Source of the DNA: Microbacterium galbinum
GTDB lineage: Bacteria > Actinomycetota > Actinomycetes > Actinomycetales > Microbacteriaceae
Assembly (NCBI RefSeq): GCF_023101185.1
Contig: NZ_CP078077.1
Location: 1,331,630 to 1,395,629, forward strand
Length of the DNA stretch: 64,000 nt
Reading direction: 5' to 3'
The position numbers were made by a program, and so were the translations under genes. This document shows positions 1 to 9,722 of this stretch, piece by piece (positions within the stretch are counted from its first letter, which is position 1; each line of letters begins with the position of its first letter). A model generated the notes under the pieces. It had not been told where the DNA came from. It saw only the letters and a list, made by a program, of their open reading frames with translations, and did not search any database.

Positions 1-193
1 TGTCACGCCCCTGCTCGAGCCAGGTGTACCAGGTGACGCTGACGCCCGAGAGGTAAGAGATCTCCTCACGGCGCAGACCGATCGTGCGGCCGCGACCGGC
101 GGGCGGCAGGCCGTAGGCGGTGCGGTCGAGTTGCTCGCGCCGGGCACGCAGAAAAGCGCCGAGTTCCTTGCGCTGCTGCTCGTCGGTGGCCAC
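1..193 (-). CDS. Helix-turn-helix regulator, MmyB-like (partial)
   Basis: This is the N-terminal 64 residues of a minus-strand gene that continues past the left edge. It begins at a GTG with MATDEQQRKELGAFLRARRE and continues into a segment with GLRREEISYLSGVSVTWYTW and LEQGRD. The RREEvAxLaGVSxxWYxxLEQGRd pattern is the N-terminal HTH of the actinobacterial XRE/MmyB-type regulators, which usually carry a C-terminal ligand-binding domain (missing here because of the edge). These regulators are usually local repressors of an adjacent oxidoreductase. The ligand cannot be inferred. The gene is divergent from ilvD. Confidence 0.75.
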   Translation of the reverse strand, partial: MATDEQQRKELGAFLRARREQLDRTAYGLPPAGRGRTIGLRREEISYLSGVSVTWYTWLEQGRD

Positions 194-202
194 TCCACAA
201 AC

Positions 203-221
203 CTAGTGCTCTCACTACTAG
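203..221. promoter_or_regulatory. Inverted repeat between the HTH gene and ilvD, possible operator
   Basis: CTAGT (203-207) pairs with ACTAG (217-221), and inside it AGTG (205-208) pairs with CACT (213-216). It sits ten bases upstream of the GTG of the HTH gene, where an autoregulatory operator would be expected. The assignment rests only on position and symmetry. Confidence 0.35.
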
Positions 222-269
222 TGTCAGCGCCGTCTTCCGGCATCCGTCCCGTCCCGCGAAAGTGGAACC

Positions 270-2174
270 ATGCCCACCCCTCTTCGTTCCCGCACCGTCA
301 CGCATGGCCGCAACGCCGCCGGAGCCCGCGCCCTCTTCCGCGCCGCCGGCGTCAACGCCGCCGACTTCGGCAAGCCGATGATCGCCGTGGCGAACAGCTT
401 CACCGAGTTCGTGCCCGGCCACACGCACCTGCAGCCGGTCGGACGCATCGTCTCCGACGCGATCTCGGCGGCGGGCGGCATCCCCCGCGAGTTCAACACG
501 ATCGCCGTCGATGACGGCATCGCCATGGGTCACGGCGGCATGCTCTACTCGCTGCCGTCGCGCGACCTGATCGCCGACTCGGTCGAGTACATGGTCAACG
601 CGCACCAGGCCGACGCGCTCGTGTGCATCTCGAACTGCGACAAGATCACCCCCGGCATGCTCATGGCCGCGCTGCGTCTGAACATCCCGACGGTTTTCGT
701 CTCGGGTGGTCCGATGGAGGCCGGTCGTGCGACGCTGGTCGACGGATCGGTGCGCACCCTCGACCTGGTCGACGCGATCTCCGAGGCCGCGAACGACACG
801 GTGTCGGATGCCGACATCCAGCGCATCGAGGAGAACGCCTGTCCGACCTGCGGATCGTGCTCGGGCATGTTCACCGCCAACTCGATGAACTGTCTCGTCG
901 AGGCGCTGGGCCTCGCCCTGCCAGGCAACGGTTCGGTGCTCGCCACGCACACCGCTCGTCGCGCGCTGTACGAGAAGGCCGGCGAGGTCGCGGTGCAGAT
1001 CACCCGTCGCTTCTACGACGAGGACGACCGTTCGGTGCTGCCGCGCGAGGTCGCGAGCTTCGCCGCGTTCGAGAACGCGATGGCGCTCGACATCGCGATG
1101 GGCGGATCGACGAACACGATCCTGCACCTGCTCGCCGCCGCCCACGAGGCCGGGATCGACTTCGGTCTCGACGAGATCGATGCGATCTCGCGCCGCGTGC
1201 CCTGCCTCGCCAAGATCGCCCCGAACCCGGCCTACGGCCGCATGTACTACATGGAGGACGTGCACCGTGCGGGCGGCATCCCCGCCGTGCTCGGCGAGCT
1301 GCGTCGTGGCGGTCTGCTGAAGGAAGACGTGAGCACCATCCACTCGGAGTCGTTCGCGGCCTGGCTCGACGACTGGGACATCCGTGGCGGAAAGGCGACC
1401 GACGTCGCGAAGGATCTGTGGTTCGCGGCTCCCGGTGGCGTGCGCTCGTCGAGCGCGTTCTCGCAGTCGGAGCGCTGGGCGGCTCTCGACGAGGACGGCG
1501 AGAACGGATGCATCCGCGATGTCGACCACGCCTACTCGGTCGACGGCGGTCTGGCCGTGCTGCGGGGCAACCTGGCCGTCGACGGCGCCGTGGTGAAGAC
1601 CGCGGGCGTCGACCCGTCGATCCTGGTCTTCTCGGGCCCGGCGGTGGTGTGCGAGTCGCAGGAGGAGGCGGTCGCGAAAATCCTCGGCAAGAAGATCCAG
1701 CCGGGCGACGTGGTCGTCATCCGTTACGAGGGTCCCAAGGGCGGCCCGGGCATGCAGGAGATGCTGCACCCGACGTCGTTCCTCAAGGGCCGCGGACTGG
1801 GCAAGGTGTGCGCCCTCATCACCGATGGCCGCTTCTCGGGCGGCACCTCGGGTCTGTCGATCGGGCACGTCTCGCCCGAGGCGGCATCCGGCGGCGTCAT
1901 CGCGCTCGTCGAGGACGGCGACATCATCTCGATCGACATCCCCACCCGCGGCATGACCCTCGAGGTCAGCGAGGCCGAGCTCGAGCAGCGCCGCGCGCGC
2001 CTGTTGGACGCCGGTGGGTACCGTCCCGTCGACCGTCAGCGCCCCGTCTCCCTGGCGCTGCGCGCCTACGCGGCCATGGCGACCTCGGCCGACCGCGGTG
2101 CGGTGCGCGACGTCGAGGCGGTCGAGAAGGCCCTGCGCGAGCAGGAGGTTCGCCGGGCGTCCGCGCTCGTCTGA
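270..2174 (+). CDS. ilvD: Dihydroxy-acid dehydratase
   Basis: A 634-aa cytoplasmic iron-sulfur enzyme that dehydrates 2,3-dihydroxy-isovalerate and 2,3-dihydroxy-3-methylvalerate to the 2-keto acids in valine and isoleucine synthesis. Visible family motifs are [13 protein letters not shown] near residue 72, [12 protein letters not shown] with C119/C123, and [19 protein letters not shown] from C191. The DK after C123 and the GSCSG Cys197 are the expected cluster ligands. The position that is Cys in the [2Fe-2S] mycobacterial and plant type is Gly here ([10 protein letters not shown]), so this is the E. coli-like form, known in that family for an oxygen-labile [4Fe-4S] cluster. The ATG at 270 follows GAAAGTGG. 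No other ilv gene is adjacent. Confidence 0.97.
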   Translation: MPTPLRSRTVTHGRNAAGARALFRAAGVNAADFGKPMIAVANSFTEFVPGHTHLQPVGRIVSDAISAAGGIPREFNTIAVDDGIAMGHGGMLYSLPSRDLIADSVEYMVNAHQADALVCISNCDKITPGMLMAALRLNIPTVFVSGGPMEAGRATLVDGSVRTLDLVDAISEAANDTVSDADIQRIEENACPTCGSCSGMFTANSMNCLVEALGLALPGNGSVLATHTARRALYEKAGEVAVQITRRFYDEDDRSVLPREVASFAAFENAMALDIAMGGSTNTILHLLAAAHEAGIDFGLDEIDAISRRVPCLAKIAPNPAYGRMYYMEDVHRAGGIPAVLGELRRGGLLKEDVSTIHSESFAAWLDDWDIRGGKATDVAKDLWFAAPGGVRSSSAFSQSERWAALDEDGENGCIRDVDHAYSVDGGLAVLRGNLAVDGAVVKTAGVDPSILVFSGPAVVCESQEEAVAKILGKKIQPGDVVVIRYEGPKGGPGMQEMLHPTSFLKGRGLGKVCALITDGRFSGGTSGLSIGHVSPEAASGGVIALVEDGDIISIDIPTRGMTLEVSEAELEQRRARLLDAGGYRPVDRQRPVSLALRAYAAMATSADRGAVRDVEAVEKALREQEVRRASALV

Positions 2175-2184
2175 AACCCGACGC

Positions 2185-2242
2185 TGAGGGGTCAGAACAC
2201 GCCGCTCGCGACTGCACGCCTGCGGCGTGTCGTGACCCCTCA
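2185..2242. repeat. Dispersed palindromic repeat between convergent genes, probable terminator
   Basis: Two 20-nt arms, 2185-2204 (TGAGGGGTCAGAACACGCCG) and 2223-2242, are reverse complements with two mismatches around an 18-nt loop. The element fills the gap between the stops of ilvD and the LacI gene. The same arms recur at 9601-9658 and, eroded, at 32465-32487. At this site it could end transcription in both directions, although there is no T-tract. Confidence 0.7.
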
Positions 2243-2245
2243 CGA

Positions 2246-3256
2246 TCACTGTGAGCGGGTCGACGTCCGCTCGATCAGGCGCATCGGCACCACCACGCTC
2301 TCGGGTTCGCGGGTGCGGTCGCCGAGGCGGGCGAGAGCCAGGCGTGCGGCCGACCGTCCGAGCTCTTCGACGTCGCCGGTCACGACGCTGATGCCGAGCA
2401 CCGTCGCCCACTCCGGGTCGTCGAAGCCGATCACGGCGGGCGGGGCATCCGTCGTCGCGATCTCCTCCATGACGCCGAGCAGCACGCGGTTGTTGCCGGC
2501 GACGATCGCGGTCGGAGGTTCGTCGAGGGCGAGCAGTTCGCGCACGCACTCCCGTGACGATGCGACGTCGTGCGCGTCGGTGCGCAGCAGCTCGCGCCAG
2601 GCGACCGGTGAGCCGTCGAGCACGTCGCCCATGCCGGCGAGACGGGCCCGGTAGGTGGGCAGCCAGGCGTAGTCGCCGATCAACGCGATGCGCCGGTGTC
2701 CGCGATCGATCAGATGCTGGGCGACGAGGCGCCCGCCCTCGCGGTTGTCGAACACGACGGAGTCGGCGGCGAGATTCTCGGCCGGCCGGTCGACGAAGAC
2801 GACCGGGATGCCGCGGGCCTGCAGCGTCGCGTAGTCGGCGTGATCGGTCATCGCCGAAACCGTGATGACCGCCTTGGTCTGCCGGTCGGCGAGGTCGTGC
2901 GCGACGCGCTTCTCCTGCTCGGCGGACTCGCGGGAGTTCGCCACCGACAGGTGCATGCCGCGCGGGCGGATCTCGTCTTCGACGGCCTGGGCGAGAGCCG
3001 AGTAGAACGGGTTGGTGAAGTCTCCGGTGATGAGTCCGAGCGAATCCGCGAGACGACCGCTGGCGAGGAGGCTCGCGGCGGCGTTGCGCTGGTAGTCGAG
3101 CTCGGCGGCCGCGGCGAGCACGCTCGTGAGGGTCTTCTCGCTGACGTACGACTCGCCTCCGAGTGCACGCGATGCCGTCTTCAGGCTCACGCCGGCGCGT
3201 GCGGCGACCTGCGCGAGCGTGGGGCGGGGTGCGGCCCCGTCTTCGTGTGGTGTCAT
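2246..3256 (-). CDS. LacI-family transcriptional regulator
   Basis: A 336-aa cytoplasmic repressor/activator. The N-terminal HTH reads PTLAQVAARAGVSLKTASRALGGE, the standard LacI headpiece (shown here in two parts: PTLAQVAARAGVS, then LKTASRALGGE). A periplasmic-binding-protein-like sugar domain follows, with SLGLITGDFTNPFYS and the VGFDDPEWA-type motif (VIGFDDPEWATVLG) near the C-terminus. I chose the ATG at 3256 because AGAGGAACAG precedes it and the HTH starts 10-12 residues later; upstream in-frame starts at 3289 and 3334 lack a good ribosome site. It is divergent from the GH92 mannosidase and an 18-bp palindrome lies between them, so it most likely controls that gene in response to a mannan-derived sugar. 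Confidence 0.93.
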   Translation of the reverse strand: MTPHEDGAAPRPTLAQVAARAGVSLKTASRALGGESYVSEKTLTSVLAAAAELDYQRNAAASLLASGRLADSLGLITGDFTNPFYSALAQAVEDEIRPRGMHLSVANSRESAEQEKRVAHDLADRQTKAVITVSAMTDHADYATLQARGIPVVFVDRPAENLAADSVVFDNREGGRLVAQHLIDRGHRRIALIGDYAWLPTYRARLAGMGDVLDGSPVAWRELLRTDAHDVASSRECVRELLALDEPPTAIVAGNNRVLLGVMEEIATTDAPPAVIGFDDPEWATVLGISVVTGDVEELGRSAARLALARLGDRTREPESVVVPMRLIERTSTRSQ

Positions 3257-3356
3257 CTGTTCCTCTACCGCCTCGAGCGATCTGCTCATTATGACGGGTG
3301 ATCCGATGGGGGATGCATCTTCCGCCCACGGCATCCGCTGTGTTAGTGTCTCGATC

Positions 3357-3374
3357 TATGACAGCGATGTCATA
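3357..3374. promoter_or_regulatory. LacI-type operator upstream of the GH92 gene
   Basis: TATGACAGCGATGTCATA is a 7+4+7 inverted repeat with a central CG, the classic shape of a LacI/GalR-family operator. It lies 73 bp upstream of the GH92 start and 100 bp upstream of the LacI start. TATGAC at its left end could itself serve as a -10 element, which would place the repressor over the promoter. Confidence 0.8.
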
Positions 3375-3447
3375 AACGTCGCGCAGCCCGCCCCCCGGTA
3401 TCTGCGACAGGCGAACGACACACCGCAGTGGAGTTTGAGGAGCAACC

Positions 3448-6400
3448 ATGACTGTTCCCCGTAAGAGGAACGCACGACCCGCAGGTCGCATCTGGGCGGC
3501 CGCCGGCGCCGCCGTGACGGTGACCCTGGCCATGCTGACGCCGCTCCCCGCGGCGGCTGCAGCAGGAGGGACGTTCTCGTCGTCCTTCGAATCGACGGAT
3601 GCCGTGCCCGCACTCACGGGCACCGGTGAAGCCGTCAACATCACCGGCAACCGATTCGCGCCCGGCAGCATGCTGCCCGCGATCGCGCCGAACGGTGTCA
3701 CGGCCTCGGCGCAGAACGCGCCGAACGAAGCCGCCGTGTTCGCCGCCGACGCCAACGCCTCGACCAAGTGGCTCGCCTTCGTGAACAAGGGGTGGCTGCA
3801 GTACCAGCTCACCGCCGCGCAGCCGCTGCAGAAGTACACGCTCACCTCGGGCGGCGACGCGCAGGAGCGCGACCCGAAGAACTTCCGCGTGCTGGGCTCG
3901 AACAACGGCACCGACTGGACCCCGGTCGACGAGCGGAGCGGTGAGATGTTCACCGCGCGCGGCCAGACCCGCACGTTCGAACTGGCGGCGCCGAGCGCGC
4001 CGTTCCTCTACTACCGTCTCGACATCACCGAGAACCGCACGCCCACCACGAACCTCATCCAGCTCGCCGACTTCGAGCCCATCGCGGTGAGCGACGGCGC
4101 CCCGACCGCGAGCGACCTGCGTGTCGTCGTCGGGAACGGCCCGACGGCGTCCGACACCGCCAAGACCGGCGTCGGCTTCACCGGCACCAAGGCGCTGCAG
4201 TACTCCGGGCGCCACCTCGACGCCGGCGCTGCATCGTCGACCACGACGCTCTACGAGAACGTCGATGTGACCGTTGACGGCGACAGCCAGCTGTCGTACC
4301 TCGTCTTCCCCGTGCTCGACGGTGAGCAGACCTACGCGGCCACCTTCGTGGCCGTCGATCTCGCCTTCGACGACGGCACCACCCTCGCCGCGACCCCCGG
4401 CGTGACCGACTCGTACGGCTACCCCGTCACCGCCACCGAGCAGGGCCGCTCGAACAGGCTCTGGCCCAACCAGTGGAACAAGGTCACCGTCGACCTCGGA
4501 GCCTTCGAGGGTCGCACCGTCGAAGACATCCGCTTCACCTACTCCCACCCGGGCGCGGACGTGAAGAACATCGAGGCGCCGACCGCGGCCACCGCGTTCA
4601 CCGGCTGGCTCGACGACGTCGAGATCGACGCCGCGACCCCGCTCGATGACTCCGACGGACTCGTGTCGTACGTCGACACCCGCCGCGGCACGAACTCGAC
4701 CGGCGGCTTCTCCCGCGGCAACAACCTGCCCGCGACGGCATGGCCCAACGGCTTCAACTTCATCACCCCGATGACGAACGCCGACAACACCGGAACGATC
4801 TACCAGTACCAGCGCGCCAACAATGCGCAGAACAACCCCGGACTCAACGGCATCGGCTTCTCGCACCAGCCGAGCATCTGGATGGGCGACCGCAACCAGC
4901 TCGCCGTGCTCCCCGCCGCGAACGCCAACCCGACCTCGAACCTGAACGACCGCAAGCTCACGTTCACGCACGAGAACGAGATCGCGCGGCCGGACATCTA
5001 CGACGTCACCTTCGACAACGGCATCCGCACCGAGGTGACCGCCACCGACCACGGCGCGATCTACCGCTTCGAGTTCGCCGGCGACGCGAGCTCGATCCTC
5101 ATCGATCAGCTCGTGAACTCGTCGAAGCTCTCGATCTCGGGTGACACGGTCAGCGGCTGGGTCGACGGCGGCTCCGGCTGGCCAGGACGCACCCGCATGT
5201 TCGTCTACGGCACCTTCGACCGCGCACCCGCGACGGCCGGCCCCACGACCGTCGGCGACCGCAACGGCACCGCCCGCTTCGCCTCGTTCGACACGACCGG
5301 TGACCGCTCGGTCGAGCTGCGCATCTCGTCGTCGTTCATCTCGCAGGACCAGGCGAAGAAGAACCACGACTTCGAACTGAAGGACGTCTCGTTCGACGAC
5401 GCCCACGCCGCGGTGAAGGATGCCTGGAACGAGCGCCTCGCCGTCGTCGACGACGTGCAGGGTGCGACCGACACCCAGCTCATCACCCTCTACTCGAGCC
5501 TGTACCGGCTCAACCTGTACCCGAACTCGCAGTTCGAGAACACGGGCACCGAGGCCGACCCGGTCTACAAGTACGCGAGCCCCGTGGCCGGTACGACCGG
5601 CTCGGCGAGCGACACCCAGACCAACGCCAAGATCGTCGACGGCAAGATCTACGTCAACAACGGCTTCTGGGACACGTACCGCACCGCCTGGCCGCTGTAC
5701 TCGATGCTCTACCCCGACGTGACCGAAGAGCTCGTCGACGGCTTCGTGCAGCAGTACCGCGACAGCGGATGGATCGCACGTTGGTCGTCTCCCGGCTACG
5801 CCGACCTGATGACCGGCACGAGCTCCGACGTCGCGTTCGCCGAGGCGTACCTCGCGGGCGCCCTCTCGACCGACACGGCACTCGAGGCCTATGACGCCGC
5901 GGTCAAGAACGCGACCGTGCTGCCGGCATCCAACGCCGTCGGCCGCAAGGGGCTCGGGCAGTCGATCTTCCTCGGTTACACCGAGGCCACCACCCACGAG
6001 AGCGCGTCGTGGGGTCTCGAGGGATACATCAACGACTTCGGTATCGCCGAGATGGCGAAGGCCCTGTCGGAGGACCCGAACACCCCCGCCGACCGCGTCG
6101 CTCAGCTGAAGGAGGAGGCGACGTACTTCGAGGCGCGCGCCGAGCACTACGGCGAGATGTTCAACCCGGAAGCGGGCACGTTCACCTCGCGCAACGCCGA
6201 CGGCTCGTGGACCTCGGGTGCCGACTTCGACAAGAAGGCGTGGGGCGGTGCCTTCACCGAGGCGAGCGCCTGGACCTTCGGCTTCCACGCGCCGCACGAC
6301 GTCGACGGCCTGGCCGCGCTCTACGGCGGACGCCAGGGCCTGGTCGACGTCATGCACGACTTCCTCACCGTGCGCGAGAAGGCCGACTACTCCGGCATCC

Positions 6401-9400
6401 ACGAGGCGCGCGAGGCGCGTGACGTGCGACTGGGCATGCTCGGCATGTCGAACCAGATCGCGCACCACATCCCCTACGTGCTCGCCGAGGCGGGCGACCC
6501 CTCGGGTGCGCAGGAGCTGATCCGCGACATCCAGGACCGCCTCTTCATCGGCGACGACATCGGCCAGGGCTACCCGGGCGATGAGGACAACGGCGAGTTC
6601 TCGGCCTGGTACGTCTTCTCGGCGCTCGGCTTCTACCCGCTCGAGGTCGGCTCCGGCGACTACACGATCGGTACGCCGCTGTTCGACAGCGCGACGCTGA
6701 ACATCGGCGGCAAGAAGCTCGTCATCAACGCCCCCGGCGCGTCCGCGGGCAAGGACTACGTGGCGGGCGTCAGCATCAACGGCACCCCGATCACCGAGAC
6801 CACCTTCGACGGAGACCTCGTCCGCGCAGGCGGAACGCTCGACTTCACGATGAGCGACACGCCCTCGGCGTGGGGTGCGAAGGACCTCGGTGAGGAGCTC
6901 GACGTGCCCGCGACCCTGGTCGACGCGACGAAGGCCGGACGCGGCGTGCTGACGGCCACCGACGGAACCCCCGTCGGGTCGCTCGTCGACGACAACATGA
7001 GCTCCAACGTGGCGTTCACGGGCGACACCGCCGAACTCGTCTGGACGTCGCAGTCCGGTCCGGTCTCGATCGGCCAGTACACGCTCACGAGTGCGAACAG
7101 GGCGAACGCGCCGTCGAGCTGGACGCTCGAGGGCTCGGTCGACGGCACCACCTGGACCGAGATCGACAGCCGCACGGCGCAGTCCTTCACCTGGGACACG
7201 CAGACGCGACCGTTCACGACCGCGAACCAGGACGGCTTCACGAGCGTGAAGCTGACGCTGAAGACGGATGCCCCGACGCTCGCGCTCTCGGAGGTCGAAC
7301 TGTTCGCCTCGGCATCCGCCGCCGACGGTCTCGCCATCTCGGCCGGGTCGCCGCAGCGGGTCGCGGTCGACACCGAGTTCACGGGAACCCTCGCCACCAT
7401 CGTCGGGACCGAGACGGATGCCTCCGGCTACACCGTCACGGTCGACTACGGCGACGGTGTCGCGGTGACCGACGTGACGCTGACGCGCGACGACCTGGGT
7501 GGCTGGAAGGTGAGCGCACCGCACACCTTCGCGAAGCCGGGCACGTACTCGGCAGCGATCACGGTGCGGGACTCGGCCGGAGCGGTGGCGCAGACCACGG
7601 CGACGGTGACCGCGTTCCGCGACGAGACGCTGGTCGGCGCCTTCAACAACGTCTGCATCGGTGACCTCAACGTCACGGCCGCGAACTGCGACTCGCAGGG
7701 CCACGGGTACTTCCGCGACAAGATCAACGCCGACGGCTTCGTGCAGGGTCAGACCCTGACCGTCCCGAACACGACGCTGACCTACGACCTGCCGGCGATC
7801 CCGGCCGGCCAGCCCGACAACATCACAGGCGAGGGTCAGACGGTCAAGGTGTCGCTCGGCACCGGTGCCACGCAGATCGCGTTCATCGGAACCGCCACCG
7901 AGAGCAACCGCGACTCGGTCGCGACGCTGCACTTCACCGATGGCACGACGCAGCAGGTGACGATCAGCCTGGGCGACTGGGTCGGTGCATCCGGCAACCC
8001 CTACAAGGGCAACACGGTGCTGACGATCTCGGAGGGCCGCCTCTCGGGCACGGGTCCCGAGGGTTCGGTGAAGAACACCGCCATCTACGCCACCGCCGGC
8101 ATCCCGCTGGCGGTCGATGGAGACGGTGCGCCGAAGGTGGTCGAGTCGCTCACGATGCCGAAGGAGGCGGGTTCGCTCAACGACGGACGCGTGCACATCT
8201 TCGCTCTCGCCTCGGACGGCGACCGCACGGCAGCAGCTCCCCTGAGCGTCACGGCCGGAACGGTCGACGGTCAGATCGCGGGCGAGGAGTTCGACGCGAC
8301 GCTCGCGACGATCGCCGGTGGTCAGGGCGACACGTCGGCACTCGTCAACTGGGGCGACGGAACTCCCGTCGCCGAGGTGACGATCGCCGACGGCGCGGTC
8401 ACGGGAACGCACACCTACGCCACCGCCGGCACCTACACGGTGACCGTTACGGCCGACGACGGCGTGCGGTCGGCGGATGCGCAGCTCGAGATCGGGGTCG
8501 TCGACCCCGAGCCCGAGTACGCCCCCGAGATCCAGGTGCCCGAGGGCACGGTCGCCCCGGGAGACCGGGTGACCATCACGGGTTCGGGCTTCGCCGTCGG
8601 AGAGAACGTGTCGGTGCGCATCGACTCGGAGACCCCGGTGGTCGTGAAGGCCGATGGGAACGGTGCGATCAGTGCCGAGATCACGGTTCCGGTGGATGCC
8701 ATCGACGGCGCGCACCCGGTGGTGGCGCTCGGCGACGTCTCGAAGGTCGAGGCTCGCGGAGCGGTGCAGGTGGCGGTCGACCCGACGGCCCCGCGCAACA
8801 CGTCGGTCTCGCTGTCGGCCGGATCGGACGACCCGGTCGCGGGCGAGTCGATCCCGCTGATCGCGACGGTGAAGCCCGCGGGCGCCGCCGGCAAGGTCGA
8901 CTTCTTCGAGGGCGACGAGATCGTCGGCTCGGCGGAGGTCACCGGTGGCACGGCCACGGCCGATATCACCATCGCGACCTCGGGTGCGCACACCTACATC
9001 GCTCGGTTCGTGCCGTCCGACGACACGGCGTTCCGCGCCTCGGAGTCGGCACCTCTCACGATCGACGTGCGCGACACCCCGGTGCTCGAGGCCGAGCTCG
9101 TGATCGGAGCGTCGACCGTGCAGCAGGGTGGCACGGTGCAGGTGACCGGTCGCGGGTTCGCGTCGGGTGAGGTCGTGTCGCTGACGCTGCACTCCGAGCC
9201 GATCCACCTGACGGATGCCGTCGCCGACGAGTCCGGAGCATTCCGACTCCAGGTGACGATCCCGACGAACGCGGAGGTCGGCGCCCACACGCTGATCGCC
9301 GTCGGAGCAGACTCCGGTCTGACCGCGGAAGGCGCTCTCACGGTCACTGCCGCACCGGTCGGTGGCGGTGGTGGCGGCGACGGGCTCGCCGGAACCGGCG

Positions 9401-9492
9401 GAACCGTCCCGATCGCCGCGATCGCGGTGCTGCTGCTCCTGCTCGCCGCCGGTGGCGTGCTGGTGCTGCGCCGGCGCCGCGTGGAGTCCTAA
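3448..9492 (+). CDS. Wall-anchored GH92 alpha-mannosidase, multidomain
   Basis: A 2014-aa secreted enzyme. Residues 1-39 are a signal peptide ending in LPAAAAAGG. Residues 75-215 form an F5/8-type-C-like (discoidin) module (FRVLGSNNGTDWTPVD). The GH92 catalytic region runs from about 404 (VSYVDTRRGTNSTGG) to 1130, with FTEASAW near 936, SNQIAHHIPY near 1001 and GDEDNGEFSAWYVFSALGFY near 1042. A second F5/8-C module is at 1179-1287, PKD-like domains at 1300-1386 and 1596-1684, and Ig-like/Big_3 domains between 1691 and 1970. The tail is a Gly-rich spacer, LAGTG (1980-1984), a membrane segment and RRRR, which fits a class E sortase signal. GH92 enzymes release alpha-mannose from mannans and high-mannose glycans. 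A good ribosome site (GAGGAGCAACC) supports the ATG. Exact linkage specificity cannot be read. Confidence 0.93.
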   Translation: MTVPRKRNARPAGRIWAAAGAAVTVTLAMLTPLPAAAAAGGTFSSSFESTDAVPALTGTGEAVNITGNRFAPGSMLPAIAPNGVTASAQNAPNEAAVFAADANASTKWLAFVNKGWLQYQLTAAQPLQKYTLTSGGDAQERDPKNFRVLGSNNGTDWTPVDERSGEMFTARGQTRTFELAAPSAPFLYYRLDITENRTPTTNLIQLADFEPIAVSDGAPTASDLRVVVGNGPTASDTAKTGVGFTGTKALQYSGRHLDAGAASSTTTLYENVDVTVDGDSQLSYLVFPVLDGEQTYAATFVAVDLAFDDGTTLAATPGVTDSYGYPVTATEQGRSNRLWPNQWNKVTVDLGAFEGRTVEDIRFTYSHPGADVKNIEAPTAATAFTGWLDDVEIDAATPLDDSDGLVSYVDTRRGTNSTGGFSRGNNLPATAWPNGFNFITPMTNADNTGTIYQYQRANNAQNNPGLNGIGFSHQPSIWMGDRNQLAVLPAANANPTSNLNDRKLTFTHENEIARPDIYDVTFDNGIRTEVTATDHGAIYRFEFAGDASSILIDQLVNSSKLSISGDTVSGWVDGGSGWPGRTRMFVYGTFDRAPATAGPTTVGDRNGTARFASFDTTGDRSVELRISSSFISQDQAKKNHDFELKDVSFDDAHAAVKDAWNERLAVVDDVQGATDTQLITLYSSLYRLNLYPNSQFENTGTEADPVYKYASPVAGTTGSASDTQTNAKIVDGKIYVNNGFWDTYRTAWPLYSMLYPDVTEELVDGFVQQYRDSGWIARWSSPGYADLMTGTSSDVAFAEAYLAGALSTDTALEAYDAAVKNATVLPASNAVGRKGLGQSIFLGYTEATTHESASWGLEGYINDFGIAEMAKALSEDPNTPADRVAQLKEEATYFEARAEHYGEMFNPEAGTFTSRNADGSWTSGADFDKKAWGGAFTEASAWTFGFHAPHDVDGLAALYGGRQGLVDVMHDFLTVREKADYSGIHEAREARDVRLGMLGMSNQIAHHIPYVLAEAGDPSGAQELIRDIQDRLFIGDDIGQGYPGDEDNGEFSAWYVFSALGFYPLEVGSGDYTIGTPLFDSATLNIGGKKLVINAPGASAGKDYVAGVSINGTPITETTFDGDLVRAGGTLDFTMSDTPSAWGAKDLGEELDVPATLVDATKAGRGVLTATDGTPVGSLVDDNMSSNVAFTGDTAELVWTSQSGPVSIGQYTLTSANRANAPSSWTLEGSVDGTTWTEIDSRTAQSFTWDTQTRPFTTANQDGFTSVKLTLKTDAPTLALSEVELFASASAADGLAISAGSPQRVAVDTEFTGTLATIVGTETDASGYTVTVDYGDGVAVTDVTLTRDDLGGWKVSAPHTFAKPGTYSAAITVRDSAGAVAQTTATVTAFRDETLVGAFNNVCIGDLNVTAANCDSQGHGYFRDKINADGFVQGQTLTVPNTTLTYDLPAIPAGQPDNITGEGQTVKVSLGTGATQIAFIGTATESNRDSVATLHFTDGTTQQVTISLGDWVGASGNPYKGNTVLTISEGRLSGTGPEGSVKNTAIYATAGIPLAVDGDGAPKVVESLTMPKEAGSLNDGRVHIFALASDGDRTAAAPLSVTAGTVDGQIAGEEFDATLATIAGGQGDTSALVNWGDGTPVAEVTIADGAVTGTHTYATAGTYTVTVTADDGVRSADAQLEIGVVDPEPEYAPEIQVPEGTVAPGDRVTITGSGFAVGENVSVRIDSETPVVVKADGNGAISAEITVPVDAIDGAHPVVALGDVSKVEARGAVQVAVDPTAPRNTSVSLSAGSDDPVAGESIPLIATVKPAGAAGKVDFFEGDEIVGSAEVTGGTATADITIATSGAHTYIARFVPSDDTAFRASESAPLTIDVRDTPVLEAELVIGASTVQQGGTVQVTGRGFASGEVVSLTLHSEPIHLTDAVADESGAFRLQVTIPTNAEVGAHTLIAVGADSGLTAEGALTVTAAPVGGGGGGDGLAGTGGTVPIAAIAVLLLLLAAGGVLVLRRRRVES

Positions 9493-9513
9493 CCCCCGCT
9501 CCACTCCCCACAG

Positions 9514-9548
9514 AAGCCGCCCTCCCCGCCCCCGGGGGAGGGCGGCTT
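9514..9548 (+). terminator. Terminator after the GH92 gene
   Basis: AAGCCGCCCTCCCC pairs with the mirrored GGGGAGGGCGGCTT across a short C/G loop, giving a very strong stem that starts 21 nt after the GH92 stop. The trailing sequence CGCCTTTCTCG is only weakly T-rich. Confidence 0.8.
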
Positions 9549-9568
9549 CGCCTTTCTCGTGGCGGGCC

Positions 9569-9687
9569 CTTCGACAGGCTCAGGGACCCAGTTCCTGCGG
9601 TGAGGGGTCAAGACACGCCGTGCCGCGGCATCCGCTCGCGGCGTGTTGTGACCCCTCACGGGTGCTGGGTCGCTGAGCCTGTCGAAG
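9569..9687. repeat. Nested double palindrome made of two dispersed repeat families
   Basis: The outer arms CTTCGACAGGCTCAGGGACC (start 9569) and the reverse complement ending at 9687 match at 22 of 23 positions. Inside them sits a second palindrome, 9601-9620 with 9639-9658, which is the repeat also found at 2185-2242. Partial copies of the outer arm lie at 32397-32421 and 58954-58977. The element fills the gap between the GH92 terminator and the next gene. Confidence 0.8.
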
Positions 9688-9722
9688 CGTCCCACCATGA
9701 GACCGCCCGGTACGCTCGCGGG

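Noticed and set aside
3370..9504. A 2044-codon open frame antisense to the GH92 gene
   Set aside because: It is a high-GC shadow: its composition is Arg/Val/Gly/Asp-rich without domains, while the plus strand has a full signal peptide, catalytic motifs and sorting signal.
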